From Luteitalea sp. TBR-22 (lineage in GTDB: Bacteria; Acidobacteriota; Vicinamibacteria; Vicinamibacterales; Vicinamibacteraceae), in assembly GCF_016865485.1 (NCBI RefSeq), contig NZ_AP024452.1, positions 1,386,501-1,450,500 of the forward strand: a stretch of 64,000 nucleotides of DNA, written 5' to 3'. The first letter of the stretch is position 1. Each line of letters opens with the position of its first letter. A program made the translations under genes and the position numbers. Positions 1 to 8,323 of the stretch are shown piece by piece. The notes below the pieces were generated by a model. The model saw nothing but the letters and a program-made list of their open reading frames with translations. It searched no databases and had not been told where the DNA came from.

Positions 1-698
1 CGTTCGAGCACCCTGGCGCGGTGGGCGTGGTCTTCACGCACACCAGCCCCGACGGCGACATGGGCTACCCGGGCACGCTCGCGGTGAAGGTCACCTACAC
101 GCTCACCGACGACAACACCCTGCGCTTCGACTACGAGGCGACCACCGACAAGGCCACGCCCGTCAACCTGACGCAGCACACCTACTTCAACCTCGCCGGC
201 GCCGGCTCGGGCGACATCCTCGGCCACGAGATCGAGATGAAGGCCGACCGCTACACGCCGGTGGACAAGGGCCTCATCCCGACCGGCCAGCTCGCGCCCG
301 TCGAGGGCACGCCGTTCGACTTCCGCAAGGCCACGCCGATCGGCGCCCGCATCGACGCCGACCACCCGCAGATCAAGGCCGGCGGCGGCTACGACCACAA
401 CATGGTGTTCACCCGCACCGGCACGGACCTCGAGCCGCTGATCACCGTGTACGAGCCGACGACCGGCCGCACCATGACCGTGGCGACGACGCAGCCCGGC
501 GTGCAGTTCTACACGGGCAACTTCCTCGACGGCACGATCACCGGCAAGGGCGGCAAGGTCTACCCCAAGCGAGCCGGGTTCTGCCTCGAGACGCAGCACT
601 TCCCGGACTCGCCCAACAAGCCCGAGTTCCCGACGACGATCCTGAAGCCGGGCGAGACGTACCGGCAGAGCACCGCGTACACCTTCGGCGTGCGCTGA
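1..698 (+). CDS. galM: aldose 1-epimerase (galactose mutarotase), C-terminal part
   Basis: The enzyme interconverts alpha and beta anomers of aldoses such as galactose. The reading frame is already open at base 3, so the N-terminus lies outside the window and about 230 residues are visible. Family hallmarks are the HTYFNL block with the catalytic-acid histidine, and [10 protein letters not shown] with the catalytic glutamate near the C-terminus, followed by the usual LKPGETY ending. The first GTG in the frame (base 21) is internal, because homology starts before it. The gene ends directly against a palindromic repeat that begins at its stop codon. The family call is secure; the sugar preference is not visible. 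Confidence 0.93.
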   Translation, partial: FEHPGAVGVVFTHTSPDGDMGYPGTLAVKVTYTLTDDNTLRFDYEATTDKATPVNLTQHTYFNLAGAGSGDILGHEIEMKADRYTPVDKGLIPTGQLAPVEGTPFDFRKATPIGARIDADHPQIKAGGGYDHNMVFTRTGTDLEPLITVYEPTTGRTMTVATTQPGVQFYTGNFLDGTITGKGGKVYPKRAGFCLETQHFPDSPNKPEFPTTILKPGETYRQSTAYTFGVR

Positions 699-831
699 GG
701 TGGCAATTTGAAATTGCACATCTGAAATTGATCGGCGGCCGGCCTGTCGGCCTTGCCGCTCGACACATCTCGAGGGGCGGCGGCGCAGCCGCGCCCCTCG
801 AGAATTTCAGATTGTCCAATTTCAAATTGGC
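699..831. repeat. palindromic interspersed repeat, copy A
   Basis: About 130 bp that recur at 2464-2594 with roughly 85-90% identity by eye. The ends are near-perfect inverted repeats (tggcaatttgaaattg on the left; its complement on the right). Inside are nested inverted segments, including ctcgaggggcg/cgcccctcgag and atctgaaatt/aatttcagat, so most of the unit can fold into one long hairpin. It is AT-rich at both ends in a GC-rich background. There is no coding capacity. It resembles a REP/MITE-like non-autonomous element. It starts immediately after the galM stop codon. Confidence 0.85.
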
Positions 832-882
832 AGCATCAGGCCGTACCATCGGTAGCTCATCCAGGCGCGAGGACCTGTCCAG

Positions 883-2463
883 ATGCCCCTGCACGAGCTG
901 CTCGATGTGGCGCCGGTCACGCCGCGCACGCGTCCGTCGCCAAGACCCACCCTGGCGGGGCGGTGGCTCGATCTTGTCGAGCGCGTCGGGAACCGGTGCC
1001 CCGACCCCATCCTGCTGTTCCTCGTGGCCCTCGCGGCGACCTGGGGCCTGTCCGCCCTGCTGGCCGGCATCGACTTCGGGGTGCTGGACCCGCGCAACGG
1101 GCAGCCCCTGCGGATCAACGACCAACTGACGCTCGTGGCGATGTCGGCCTTCCTGGCCAACATGACGGTCACCTACGTCACCTTCCCGCCGCTCGGCATG
1201 GTGCTGGTGATGGTGCTGGGGGTGGGCCTGGCCGAGCGGTCCGGCCTGCTCGCGGCCGCGTTGCGCGGGGTGCTGGCGGTGGCGCCGGTCCGACTGCTCA
1301 CGCCGCTGGTCGTCCTGGCCGCGATCGTCGCGCACGTCCTCTCCGACTCGGCGCTCGTGATCGTGTTGCCGCTGGCCGCGGCCCTGTTCTACGTCGCCGG
1401 TCGCCACCCGCTCCTCGGCATCGTCGCCAGCTTCGCGCCCCTGTCCGGGCTGCTGTTCGGCAGCCTGCTGCCGCAGAGCCTCGACGCGATTCTCGCCGGA
1501 TTCACCGAAGGCGGGGCGCGCCTCATCGACCCCGCGTTCAGGGTCACGCCGCTGAACAACTACTGGCTCGCCGCCGCCATCGCGCTGGCCGCCGTGCCGG
1601 CCACGTGGTGGATGGTGGACCGCACGATCGCGCCACGCGTCGCCGACATCGTCGTGGACGGCGACCCGGCGCTGATGCCCTCGGCACCGCCGCTGACCGC
1701 GCCCGAGCGTCGTGGGCTGTGGGGCGCCGCACTGGCGTGCCTGGCCGTCCTCGGTGCCGTGGCGTGGGCCGCCTGGCCGGCGGGCTCGCCGTTGCGCGGC
1801 GCAGACGGGTCGCTCACCGGCGCGGGAGCGCCGCTGATGCGCGGCATGACGCCGATCCTGCTGGTGCTGGCGGCCGTGCCGGCGCTGGTCTACGGGCGCG
1901 TCGCCGGGACGATGCGTACGCACCGCGACGCCATCGAGGGCATGAGCGCCACCATGGCCTCGATGAACTACTACCTGGTGATGGTCTTCTTCGCGGCGCT
2001 GTTCACCAGGACGTTCGCCGAGTCCAACATCGGCGCCCTCGTGGCGGTGACTGGCGCGGACGCGCTGCGTGCCTCCGGCCTGCCGGGTGCGATCACGATC
2101 CTCGGGGTGGTCGGCCTGACGTTTGCGCTGGACGTGATCGTGCCGTCGGCCTCGGCCAAGTGGGCACTGCTGGCGCCCATCCTGGTGCCGATGCTGATGA
2201 GCGCGGGCCTGTCGCCGCACCTCACGCAGGCGGCCTTCCGGATCGGCGACGGCCCCATGAACCTGATGTCGCCGTTGTTCCCGTACTTCCCGCTGGTGCT
2301 GGCGTTCTGTCGCCGCTACGTCACGACGTGCGGCCTCGGCACGATCATGGCGCTCGTGCTGCCGCTCGGGGTGATGTACCTCGGGCTGCAGGTCGCGATG
2401 CTGATGGCGTGGTGGGCGCTGGGGCTGCCGCTCGGTGTCGGCGCGGGCTATGCCGTGCCCTGA
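883..2463 (+). CDS. abgT: AbgT-family transporter
   Basis: A polytopic inner-membrane protein of 526 residues, the usual length for AbgT/MtrF proteins (about 500-550). These export antifolates or import p-aminobenzoyl-glutamate using an ion gradient. Family features are the N-terminal VGNRCPDPILLF segment leading into the first helix, hairpin-like segments such as HVLSDSALVIVLPLAA, a mid-protein region with FAPLSG and LNNYW, and the C-terminal SAKWALLAPILVPM and GDGPMNLMSPLFPYFP motifs. ATG 883 was chosen because the hydrophobic core starts about 45 residues later, as in homologues. It stands alone between two copies of the palindromic repeat. The substrate cannot be assigned: folate breakdown product uptake and sulfonamide efflux are both known in the family. 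Confidence 0.9.
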   Translation: MPLHELLDVAPVTPRTRPSPRPTLAGRWLDLVERVGNRCPDPILLFLVALAATWGLSALLAGIDFGVLDPRNGQPLRINDQLTLVAMSAFLANMTVTYVTFPPLGMVLVMVLGVGLAERSGLLAAALRGVLAVAPVRLLTPLVVLAAIVAHVLSDSALVIVLPLAAALFYVAGRHPLLGIVASFAPLSGLLFGSLLPQSLDAILAGFTEGGARLIDPAFRVTPLNNYWLAAAIALAAVPATWWMVDRTIAPRVADIVVDGDPALMPSAPPLTAPERRGLWGAALACLAVLGAVAWAAWPAGSPLRGADGSLTGAGAPLMRGMTPILLVLAAVPALVYGRVAGTMRTHRDAIEGMSATMASMNYYLVMVFFAALFTRTFAESNIGALVAVTGADALRASGLPGAITILGVVGLTFALDVIVPSASAKWALLAPILVPMLMSAGLSPHLTQAAFRIGDGPMNLMSPLFPYFPLVLAFCRRYVTTCGLGTIMALVLPLGVMYLGLQVAMLMAWWALGLPLGVGAGYAVP

Positions 2464-2594
2464 GGTGGCAATTTGAAATTGGAAATTTGAAATTGATCGG
2501 CGGCCGGCCTATCGGCCTTGCCGCTCGACACATCCCGAGGGGCAAGGCGAAGCCGCGCCCCACGAGAATTTCAGATTGTCCAATTTCGAATTAC
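2464..2594. repeat. palindromic interspersed repeat, copy B
   Basis: Second copy of the element at 699-831, in the same orientation. It starts immediately after the stop codon of the AbgT gene and ends on the stop codon of the convergent gene at 2591, so it fills the whole convergent intergenic space. Differences from copy A are point changes and a few bases in the stem (for example gaggggcaaggcgaagccgc instead of the fully paired version). It could double as a bidirectional terminator because of its hairpin. Confidence 0.85.
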
Positions 2595-3802
2595 CTGGGC
2601 CGCTCGTTCCCCCACAGCTTCGGCCCGTTGCCCATCGACTTGCGCCAGGCGTCGCGCCAGCGGTGGATGTCGCTGGGGCCGATGGCTGGCATCAGCTTGC
2701 GGGACTCGCGGTCAGGGAAGGCCGGGAACGCCTTGTGTGGCTCGGTCTGGTACCAGTAGGCCACCGTCGCCATGTCGAGCGTCAGGTTGTTGTCGTGGCC
2801 GTGCTCGATCGACACCCGCAGCGACTTCTGGAAGCGCACCGGGTCGGTCACGTGGAAGCGGTACACGTGCGTGCGCCCGAGCCAGCCGGTCTCGCCGTCG
2901 ACGCGTGCGTAGCCGAAGAACGGGTGCTGGTACAGGCTGTCGGGTGACCAGGACGTGTTGAAGTAGTCCTCAGTCCCCGTCCCGTGCAGGGAACCGGGCC
3001 ACGCCTCGCCATCCACCTGGAAGAGATCGTCGCCCTCGCCGTACCACATCGGCGACGGCGAGTGGACGTAGTAGTTCATCCCCACGTAGTGCCCGCGGCC
3101 GGTGATGTCGGCCACCAGGAAGTTGCCGGCGCCCGTGGTGTTCTTCTGCTCCGGCCCGAGCGTGTTCCACTCGTTCTCGCCGTACGCCTGCGCCTCGGTC
3201 AGCTCGTGGTGGTACCAGGCGTGAAAGTAGGGCGTGTCGGCCGGCAGGGACGGCAATTGCTCGTAATCGACGTAGTAGTAGAAGGCGTCGATGGTGCGGC
3301 CTGTGTCGTTCTCCACCTCGATTCGGGCCCGCGACCTGAACGGCATCGGGAAGTAGCTGACCATGGCGCGCCCTTCGCGTGGGCCGGCGGCCAGAGGCAG
3401 CGCCGCCATCGGGTAGCTCTCGTTCCACCCCTGCCCGAAGAACTCGCCGATCGGCGCCTCCACGCTCGGTGTCGTCTCGTCGTCCCAGTACATGCGCAGG
3501 ATGATGTCGTGGCGTGAGACGGTGGGCGGGGGCGGCGCGATGGTCACCCAGATGTGCGTGATCTGCCCGGGGCCCTTGATATCGGCGAGCACCCGTCGCT
3601 CGCCCTGCGCGATCTTCTCCAGGCGGTCGTTGTTGCCGCCGCTGCGATCGAAGCTGCTGATCCGGAGGCTCCTGACGCCCGGCTGCAGCGTCAGCCAGCC
3701 CTGGAGCAGGGAGCCTGTCGATTGGGAGTCGACGGCGGTCGTCGCCAGGGCGACGAGGCCGGTCATGGCGAGGAGCCGTGAGGCGAGGAGCCGTGTGCGC
3801 AT
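2591..3802 (-). CDS. secreted GH172 (DUF2961) family glycoside hydrolase
   Basis: A protein of about 403 residues with an N-terminal signal sequence (MRTRLLASRL, hydrophobic stretch, cleavage near TTAVDSQ). The core matches the DUF2961/GH172 family: SSFDRSGGNNDR near the start, ADIKGPGQITHIWVT, a YWDDETTPSVEAPIGEFFG block, the YFPMPF segment, and the LHGTGTEDYFN block characteristic of the fold. Characterised GH172 enzymes cleave fructofuranosides or arabinofuranans. I see no feature fixing the substrate here. ATG 3802 is preferred over the longer frame (3841) because it places the signal peptide at the N-terminus. It converges on the AbgT gene across repeat copy B. Confidence 0.85.
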   Translation of the reverse strand: MRTRLLASRLLAMTGLVALATTAVDSQSTGSLLQGWLTLQPGVRSLRISSFDRSGGNNDRLEKIAQGERRVLADIKGPGQITHIWVTIAPPPPTVSRHDIILRMYWDDETTPSVEAPIGEFFGQGWNESYPMAALPLAAGPREGRAMVSYFPMPFRSRARIEVENDTGRTIDAFYYYVDYEQLPSLPADTPYFHAWYHHELTEAQAYGENEWNTLGPEQKNTTGAGNFLVADITGRGHYVGMNYYVHSPSPMWYGEGDDLFQVDGEAWPGSLHGTGTEDYFNTSWSPDSLYQHPFFGYARVDGETGWLGRTHVYRFHVTDPVRFQKSLRVSIEHGHDNNLTLDMATVAYWYQTEPHKAFPAFPDRESRKLMPAIGPSDIHRWRDAWRKSMGNGPKLWGNERPR

Positions 3803-4054
3803 GCGGTGATCTACTGCCGGACGCCGCTGGAGCGCAAACACCCGCGAGATGCGCTCGCCCTGCCGATGGTCAGGTGCCAGCGACTCCGGACGTCGGACGC
3901 CGCCCCGTCCGCCTGTAGTCCATCGCCCGCGGAGACGGCCCAGTGCGGGTTTCCACTACGTTCGACCGGTGCGACGCGGGTACGATGCGGCAGCGGCTGT
4001 TCAGTCCCCCGCGTCACGGCGTTTGTGGAAGGAGAGTCGCCCAGTCCCGCGCCG

Positions 4055-4672
4055 ATGACCAACGCCCTCGCCCTGTCCAGTTCGCCGACCGATGACGCCG
4101 CGCTCGTGGCGCGGGTGCGGGCCGGTGATCCGGACGCCGAGGCCGAGTTGGCACGGCGGTTCGCGCCGCGCATGCGCGTCCTGTGCCTGGCGCGCACCCG
4201 GCGGCCCGACCTGGCCAACGACCTGGCGCAGGATGCAATGATCGCGCTCCTGCTGGAACTCCGCCGCGGCGGCCTTCGCGATCCAGCGGCCCTGCCGGCC
4301 TTTGCCGCCGGCATCGCCCGGAACATCGTGCGGTCGGAGCATCGCGCCTCGAGACGGCACGACGTCGGGAGTCTCGAGGTCGACGTCGACGTGGCCCGGG
4401 AGGAGGGCGAGGACGCCGCGGTGCGTCGCCTCGACGTCGAGCGCGCCCTCGACGGGCTGCCGGTGGCCGACCAGCAGGTGCTCCGCCTCATCCTCGTCGA
4501 GGGCTGCAAGCCCGCCGACGTGGCGGCACGCCTCGGCATCTCTCCGGAGGCGGCGCGGACGCGCAAGCTGCGGGCCCAACGCCGACTGATGGAGGCGTTC
4601 GACACCGCGTTCCAACCCCGGCCGCCCGGGCGCGCGACCGGTTCCGCGCCGGGGATGTCACGTTCCATGTAG
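4055..4672 (+). CDS. ECF-type RNA polymerase sigma factor
   Basis: About 205 residues. Region 2 is seen as RVLCLARTRRPDLANDLAQD and region 4 as LPVADQQVLRLILVEG followed by a helix-turn-helix (VAARLGISPEAARTR). It directs RNA polymerase to a stress or envelope regulon. The frame is open upstream to 3806, but the N-terminal extension there is unlike any sigma factor, so ATG 4055 (MTNALAL) is taken; a purine-rich ggaaggaga lies about 20 bases upstream, rather far. The next gene, 19 bases downstream, is a zinc-finger anti-sigma protein, which is the expected partner. Confidence 0.85.
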   Translation: MTNALALSSSPTDDAALVARVRAGDPDAEAELARRFAPRMRVLCLARTRRPDLANDLAQDAMIALLLELRRGGLRDPAALPAFAAGIARNIVRSEHRASRRHDVGSLEVDVDVAREEGEDAAVRRLDVERALDGLPVADQQVLRLILVEGCKPADVAARLGISPEAARTRKLRAQRRLMEAFDTAFQPRPPGRATGSAPGMSRSM

Positions 4673-4691
4673 CATCGACCACTCACCACCG

Positions 4692-5504
4692 ATGAGCGCC
4701 TGCACTCGCTTCCCGGACGATGCGCAGGTCCTCCGATACGTGACCAGCGACCTGGCCGAGCCAGAGCTGTCCGCATTCGAGGATCACCTCTTCGCCTGCG
4801 ACGCCTGCCTCCAGCGGGTCGAGCGGTACCAGGCCGCGCAGGCGGCACTGGCCAGCCGCGACCTGCCGCAGGGGCCGGTGGGCGTGATGGTGCCCTTCGA
4901 CGACGCGCCGACGCCCGGCCGACGACGGCTCTGGTGGCTGGGGGCCGTTGCGGCGCTGTTCGTGCTGGCCCTGGGCGCCGTCGTGTGGCGGCCTGCGACG
5001 CCGGCCCCGGCCCGCGTCATGGCCACCCCCGACGTCCCCGGGGGCACCGACGCCCTGGCGCCCCCGCCGGTCGCCCGCGGCATCGACAGGTTGGGCATCG
5101 CGGCCCTCGCCATGGTCACACCGCCGCCGTACCTGCCGGTCACGACGCGCGGCGGCAGCGACGTGGCGGCCTTCGCCACCGCCATGGACGCCTACACCCG
5201 CCAGGACTGGACGGCCGCCTCCCGCGGGCTGGCCGCCATCGCCACGCCCGAGGCGCAGTTCTACAAGGGAATCGCCGACCTGATGCGCGGGGAAGCCGCC
5301 GACGCAATCCGGGCGTTCGAGGGCACGCGCGACAGCGGCGTGCAGCCCTATGCGCGGGAAAGCGCCTTCTACCTGGGCAAGGCGGCGCTGTTGCGGGGGG
5401 ATCTGGCGGCGGCGCGGCAGCAGTTTGTCGCCGCCGGGGCAAGCCGGGCGACGACGGCCGCGCAGGCTCGTCGCCTCGTCTCGGCGCTCGACGAGCTCAG
5501 GTGA
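4692..5504 (+). CDS. membrane anti-sigma factor with zinc finger and TPR-like tail
   Basis: 270 residues. The N-terminus has the anti-sigma zinc-finger signature H-x3-C-x2-C (DHLFACDACLQRV), which in the family sequesters the cognate sigma factor. A single transmembrane helix follows (WWLGAVAALFVLALGAVVW). The C-terminal half is predicted to lie in the periplasm and looks like tetratricopeptide units (AQFYKGIADLMRGEAADAI, then ESAFYLGKAALLRGDLAAA). It follows the ECF sigma gene and converges on a CHAT/TPR protein gene with a gap of only 7 bases. The repeat-bearing periplasmic part suggests that it senses a protein or peptide ligand; this is inference. Confidence 0.85.
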   Translation: MSACTRFPDDAQVLRYVTSDLAEPELSAFEDHLFACDACLQRVERYQAAQAALASRDLPQGPVGVMVPFDDAPTPGRRRLWWLGAVAALFVLALGAVVWRPATPAPARVMATPDVPGGTDALAPPPVARGIDRLGIAALAMVTPPPYLPVTTRGGSDVAAFATAMDAYTRQDWTAASRGLAAIATPEAQFYKGIADLMRGEAADAIRAFEGTRDSGVQPYARESAFYLGKAALLRGDLAAARQQFVAAGASRATTAAQARRLVSALDELR

Positions 5505-5511
5505 GCGCCGC

Positions 5512-8073
5512 TCAGGGCACGCCGACCGACACGTAGCCGGCCCACAGCAACGGCGTCGACGGCAGGCGCACCACCTGCGCCCCGACCTTGCGGGTCAGCG
5601 TGCCGGCGCGCAAGGCCCGCAGCTGCCGCAGTTGCGCGGTGCGCAGCGCCTCGGCCACGGTCGCGCCGCGGGCGTGCGCCGCATAGAAGGCCTCCATCAC
5701 CCGCAGCCCTGCCTCGTCGGGCAGTTCCCACGTCGTCGCGACGATCGCGCGGGCGCCGGCGGCCAGGAAACTGCGCGTGAAGCCGAGCGTGCCCTCGCCG
5801 GTCACGCGCCCGAGCGCCGTGCGGCACGCGCTGAGCACCACTGTCGCGCCGGCCAACGACAGCGTGTGCACCTCATCGGCGGTCAGCATCCCATCGTCGG
5901 CAGCGCCGCCCGCCCCGCGGGCCAGCAGCAGGTACGACGGCGCCGTGGCTTCCTCCGACACTTGCGCGTGGGTGGCCACGTGCAGCCAGGTCGCGCCGTC
6001 GACGCTGGCCCGCAGCGCGCGTTCGGTCGCCGCGCCTCCGGTGGAGAGCCGAGCGCGCGGCCCCAGGCGACGAGCGACGCGACGAGCCTCCTCGCCCGCG
6101 TAGGGCAGCGGCGGCGGGAGCGCGACGCCCGGCAGGCGCGGCAGGGGCGACGGGTTGCCGATCACGACGGCCGTGCCGGCCGGGGCCGGCGCGTCGCTCG
6201 CGTCGCGGGCGACGGCTGCCGCGAGGACGGCCACCGATGGCGCGTAGTGCAACGCGTGTCGCTCGATCAGGTAGCGGCCACGCGCATCGAGCAGGCCCGC
6301 GAAGGGAAGGTGCAGCAGGGGGCCGTGCGGCACGATGGTCAGCCGGCTGCCGGGCGCCGTGGGGAGGTCGGCAGCCAGCGGCGCGATCAGGGTGCGGTGC
6401 AGCGTCCGCCACGGGCCCAGGTCGGGCCCGCCGAGCAACGAGGCGTTGATCGCGGCCGGCACGTTGCCGGAGCCGGCGGCGGTCCTCACCAGTTGGCGCA
6501 GGACGCGTTCGCCGGCCGGCAGGCGATGGGCGGTCAGGCGATCGGCCGACACGACCCAGGCGATGGTGTCATCGGCGCCGACCCAGTACACGAGCAGCGT
6601 CGTGTCCAGCCGGCGCGCCAGCGCCTGCATCGCCCCGACGTCGGCCGGCCGGGTGTCGGGCGCGTCGGGGCGACGCTGCATCAGGTCGAGCAGCGCGCGG
6701 GCCCGTGCCTGCTCGGCCAGCTGGAGGGCGGTCGTGGTGGCGCCGCGGCGGGTGGCGATGTCGATTGCGACCGCGAAGAGGCCCTGGTGCAGGTCGCCGA
6801 AGCCCCGCCGGGCGGTGTCGCCGGCCAGTGCCCGGGCGCGCGCGTCCTCGACCTGCCGCAGGGCCTGGTCCAGATCGCGCTGCGCCTCGTCGAGGCGGCC
6901 CGAGCTGGCCAGCAGCATCGCGTGTGCGCCGAGCCAGGTCACCGACTCGTCGAAGCCGGGCGCCGGCAGGGCCGCCTTCGCCTCGTCGAGAGCGGCGAGG
7001 CCCTCGTCGGTCCGGCCGAGCATGCGCAGGGCCTCGGCGGTCTGGCGCAGCCGCGTCGCGCGCAGGTACGAGGACTTCTCCTCGCGCAGGACGAGGCGCA
7101 GTTCGGTCAGCGCTGCCTCGCTCTGGCCCGCGCCGAGCAGCGAGCCGGCGAGGTTGCCGCGAAGGAACACCTCGTACCGGGTGAGCGACGCGGCGCGCGC
7201 CCGGGCGAGCGCGCGCCTGTAGATCCTGACCGCCCGCTCGTGCTGGCCCAGCCTGTCGTAGGTCACCGCCTGCGCGTTCAGGCTCTGCAGGAGCGCGGGC
7301 AGGTCGCCGTCCGCCTCCTGGAGACGAGCGGCCTGTCCGTAAAGCGTCAGGGCGGCGTTCAACTGCCCGTGAGCCCGTTGGACCCGGCCCAGACTGACCA
7401 GCACCCGCCCGACGTCGGAGCGTAGCCCGAGGGCCTCGTAGCAGGCCCGGGCGATGGTGAGCGCCTCGTGCGCCTCGCCGTACTGCGCCACGTTGAACCG
7501 GGCGTCGCCTTGCGACTGCCACAGGCTGCACGCCGACGCGAAGCGGTCGGTTGGCTCCAGCAGGGCGACGGCGCGCGCCAGGGTCGGGTCGTACGCGGGC
7601 GTGCCACGCAGGGCGGTGATGCCTTGCGAGAAGGCCCAGGCCAGGGTCTCCCGGCTCGGCGCCTGCCGCTCGAGGATGTCGAGGGCGGCCGGTACCGAGG
7701 CGGTGACGTCGGCGGTGCGACCGTCGAGGGCGGCGACGCGGGCCAGCAGCAGCGTCGCCAGTTGTTCGTCGGTCACCAGGCCGTGATCGCGGGCGATGTC
7801 GCGGGCCCGCGTCAGCACCGCGCGGGCCGGGGCGAGCCGTTCACGGTCGAGGTGGAAGTCGCCGACCAGCCTGAGCGCGAGCGCCGCGGTCTCCGGCGCA
7901 CCGGCGTGCAGCGCATCGGCCGCGATGGTGTCGGCAAGGGCGATGGCGTCGTCGGTGGCGCGCTGCTGGATCCGTGTGCGGAGCGTGGCCAGCCGCGGGT
8001 CGGAGGGTGTCCCCTGCGCGGCGGCCACAGTGACCGTGGCGACCCAGCAGAGGATGAGCAGCGCGAGACGCAT
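5512..8073 (-). CDS. secreted CHAT-domain protein with TPR repeats
   Basis: 853 residues. A signal peptide (MRLALLILCWVATVTVAAAQ) precedes about 450 residues of tetratricopeptide repeats (for example LGRVQRAHGQLNAALTLYGQ). The C-terminal ~330 residues form a CHAT domain, a caspase-like cysteine peptidase fold: the catalytic histidine is in WLHVATHAQ (around residue 700) and the cysteine in VVLSACRTALG (around 747), then FLAAGARAIVATTWELPD. Both catalytic residues are present, so it may be an active peptidase. Export makes a purely cytoplasmic role unlikely. It converges on the sigma/anti-sigma pair; both it and the anti-sigma factor carry TPR-like repeats, so a link is possible but unproven. 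Confidence 0.88.
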   Translation of the reverse strand: MRLALLILCWVATVTVAAAQGTPSDPRLATLRTRIQQRATDDAIALADTIAADALHAGAPETAALALRLVGDFHLDRERLAPARAVLTRARDIARDHGLVTDEQLATLLLARVAALDGRTADVTASVPAALDILERQAPSRETLAWAFSQGITALRGTPAYDPTLARAVALLEPTDRFASACSLWQSQGDARFNVAQYGEAHEALTIARACYEALGLRSDVGRVLVSLGRVQRAHGQLNAALTLYGQAARLQEADGDLPALLQSLNAQAVTYDRLGQHERAVRIYRRALARARAASLTRYEVFLRGNLAGSLLGAGQSEAALTELRLVLREEKSSYLRATRLRQTAEALRMLGRTDEGLAALDEAKAALPAPGFDESVTWLGAHAMLLASSGRLDEAQRDLDQALRQVEDARARALAGDTARRGFGDLHQGLFAVAIDIATRRGATTTALQLAEQARARALLDLMQRRPDAPDTRPADVGAMQALARRLDTTLLVYWVGADDTIAWVVSADRLTAHRLPAGERVLRQLVRTAAGSGNVPAAINASLLGGPDLGPWRTLHRTLIAPLAADLPTAPGSRLTIVPHGPLLHLPFAGLLDARGRYLIERHALHYAPSVAVLAAAVARDASDAPAPAGTAVVIGNPSPLPRLPGVALPPPLPYAGEEARRVARRLGPRARLSTGGAATERALRASVDGATWLHVATHAQVSEEATAPSYLLLARGAGGAADDGMLTADEVHTLSLAGATVVLSACRTALGRVTGEGTLGFTRSFLAAGARAIVATTWELPDEAGLRVMEAFYAAHARGATVAEALRTAQLRQLRALRAGTLTRKVGAQVVRLPSTPLLWAGYVSVGVP

Positions 8074-8153
8074 CGACCACGACTATAGCGTCTGGGCTGT
8101 ACGAGCTCGCCGGCCCGCCGGTGGGAGGAAAGGCGGGCGTACCATACGCTCGC

Positions 8154-8293
8154 AGTCGGGAATCGGGAGTCGGGAGTCGGGAGTCGGGAGTCGGGAGTCG
8201 GGAATCGGGAGTCGGGAGTCGGGAGTCGGGAGTCGGGAGTCGGGAATCGGGAGTCGGGAGTCGGGAGTCGGGAATCGGGAGTCGGGAGTCGGG
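8154..8293. repeat. heptanucleotide tandem repeat (GGGAGTC)n
   Basis: About 20 copies of a 7-base unit, gggagtc, with interspersed gggaatc variants. A string of GGGAGTC units is broken by single GGGAATC units at intervals, suggesting higher-order duplication. It lies about 30 bases before the start of the downstream gene (8324) and about 80 bases upstream of the CHAT gene start on the other strand, so it occupies the shared promoter region. It is read through by unstopped frames on both strands, but these have only low-complexity content. Confidence 0.95.
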
Positions 8294-8323
8294 GACCTGG
8301 AGCCGTAAGTGAGGGACGAGGGC

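Noticed and set aside
538-2220. 560-codon open frame antisense to the AbgT gene
   Set aside because: Arg/His/Gln-rich shadow frame; the plus strand encodes a convincing polytopic membrane protein.
8154-8293. CRISPR-like array
   Set aside because: The repeat unit is 7 bases with no spacers and no cas genes nearby, so it is a simple tandem repeat.
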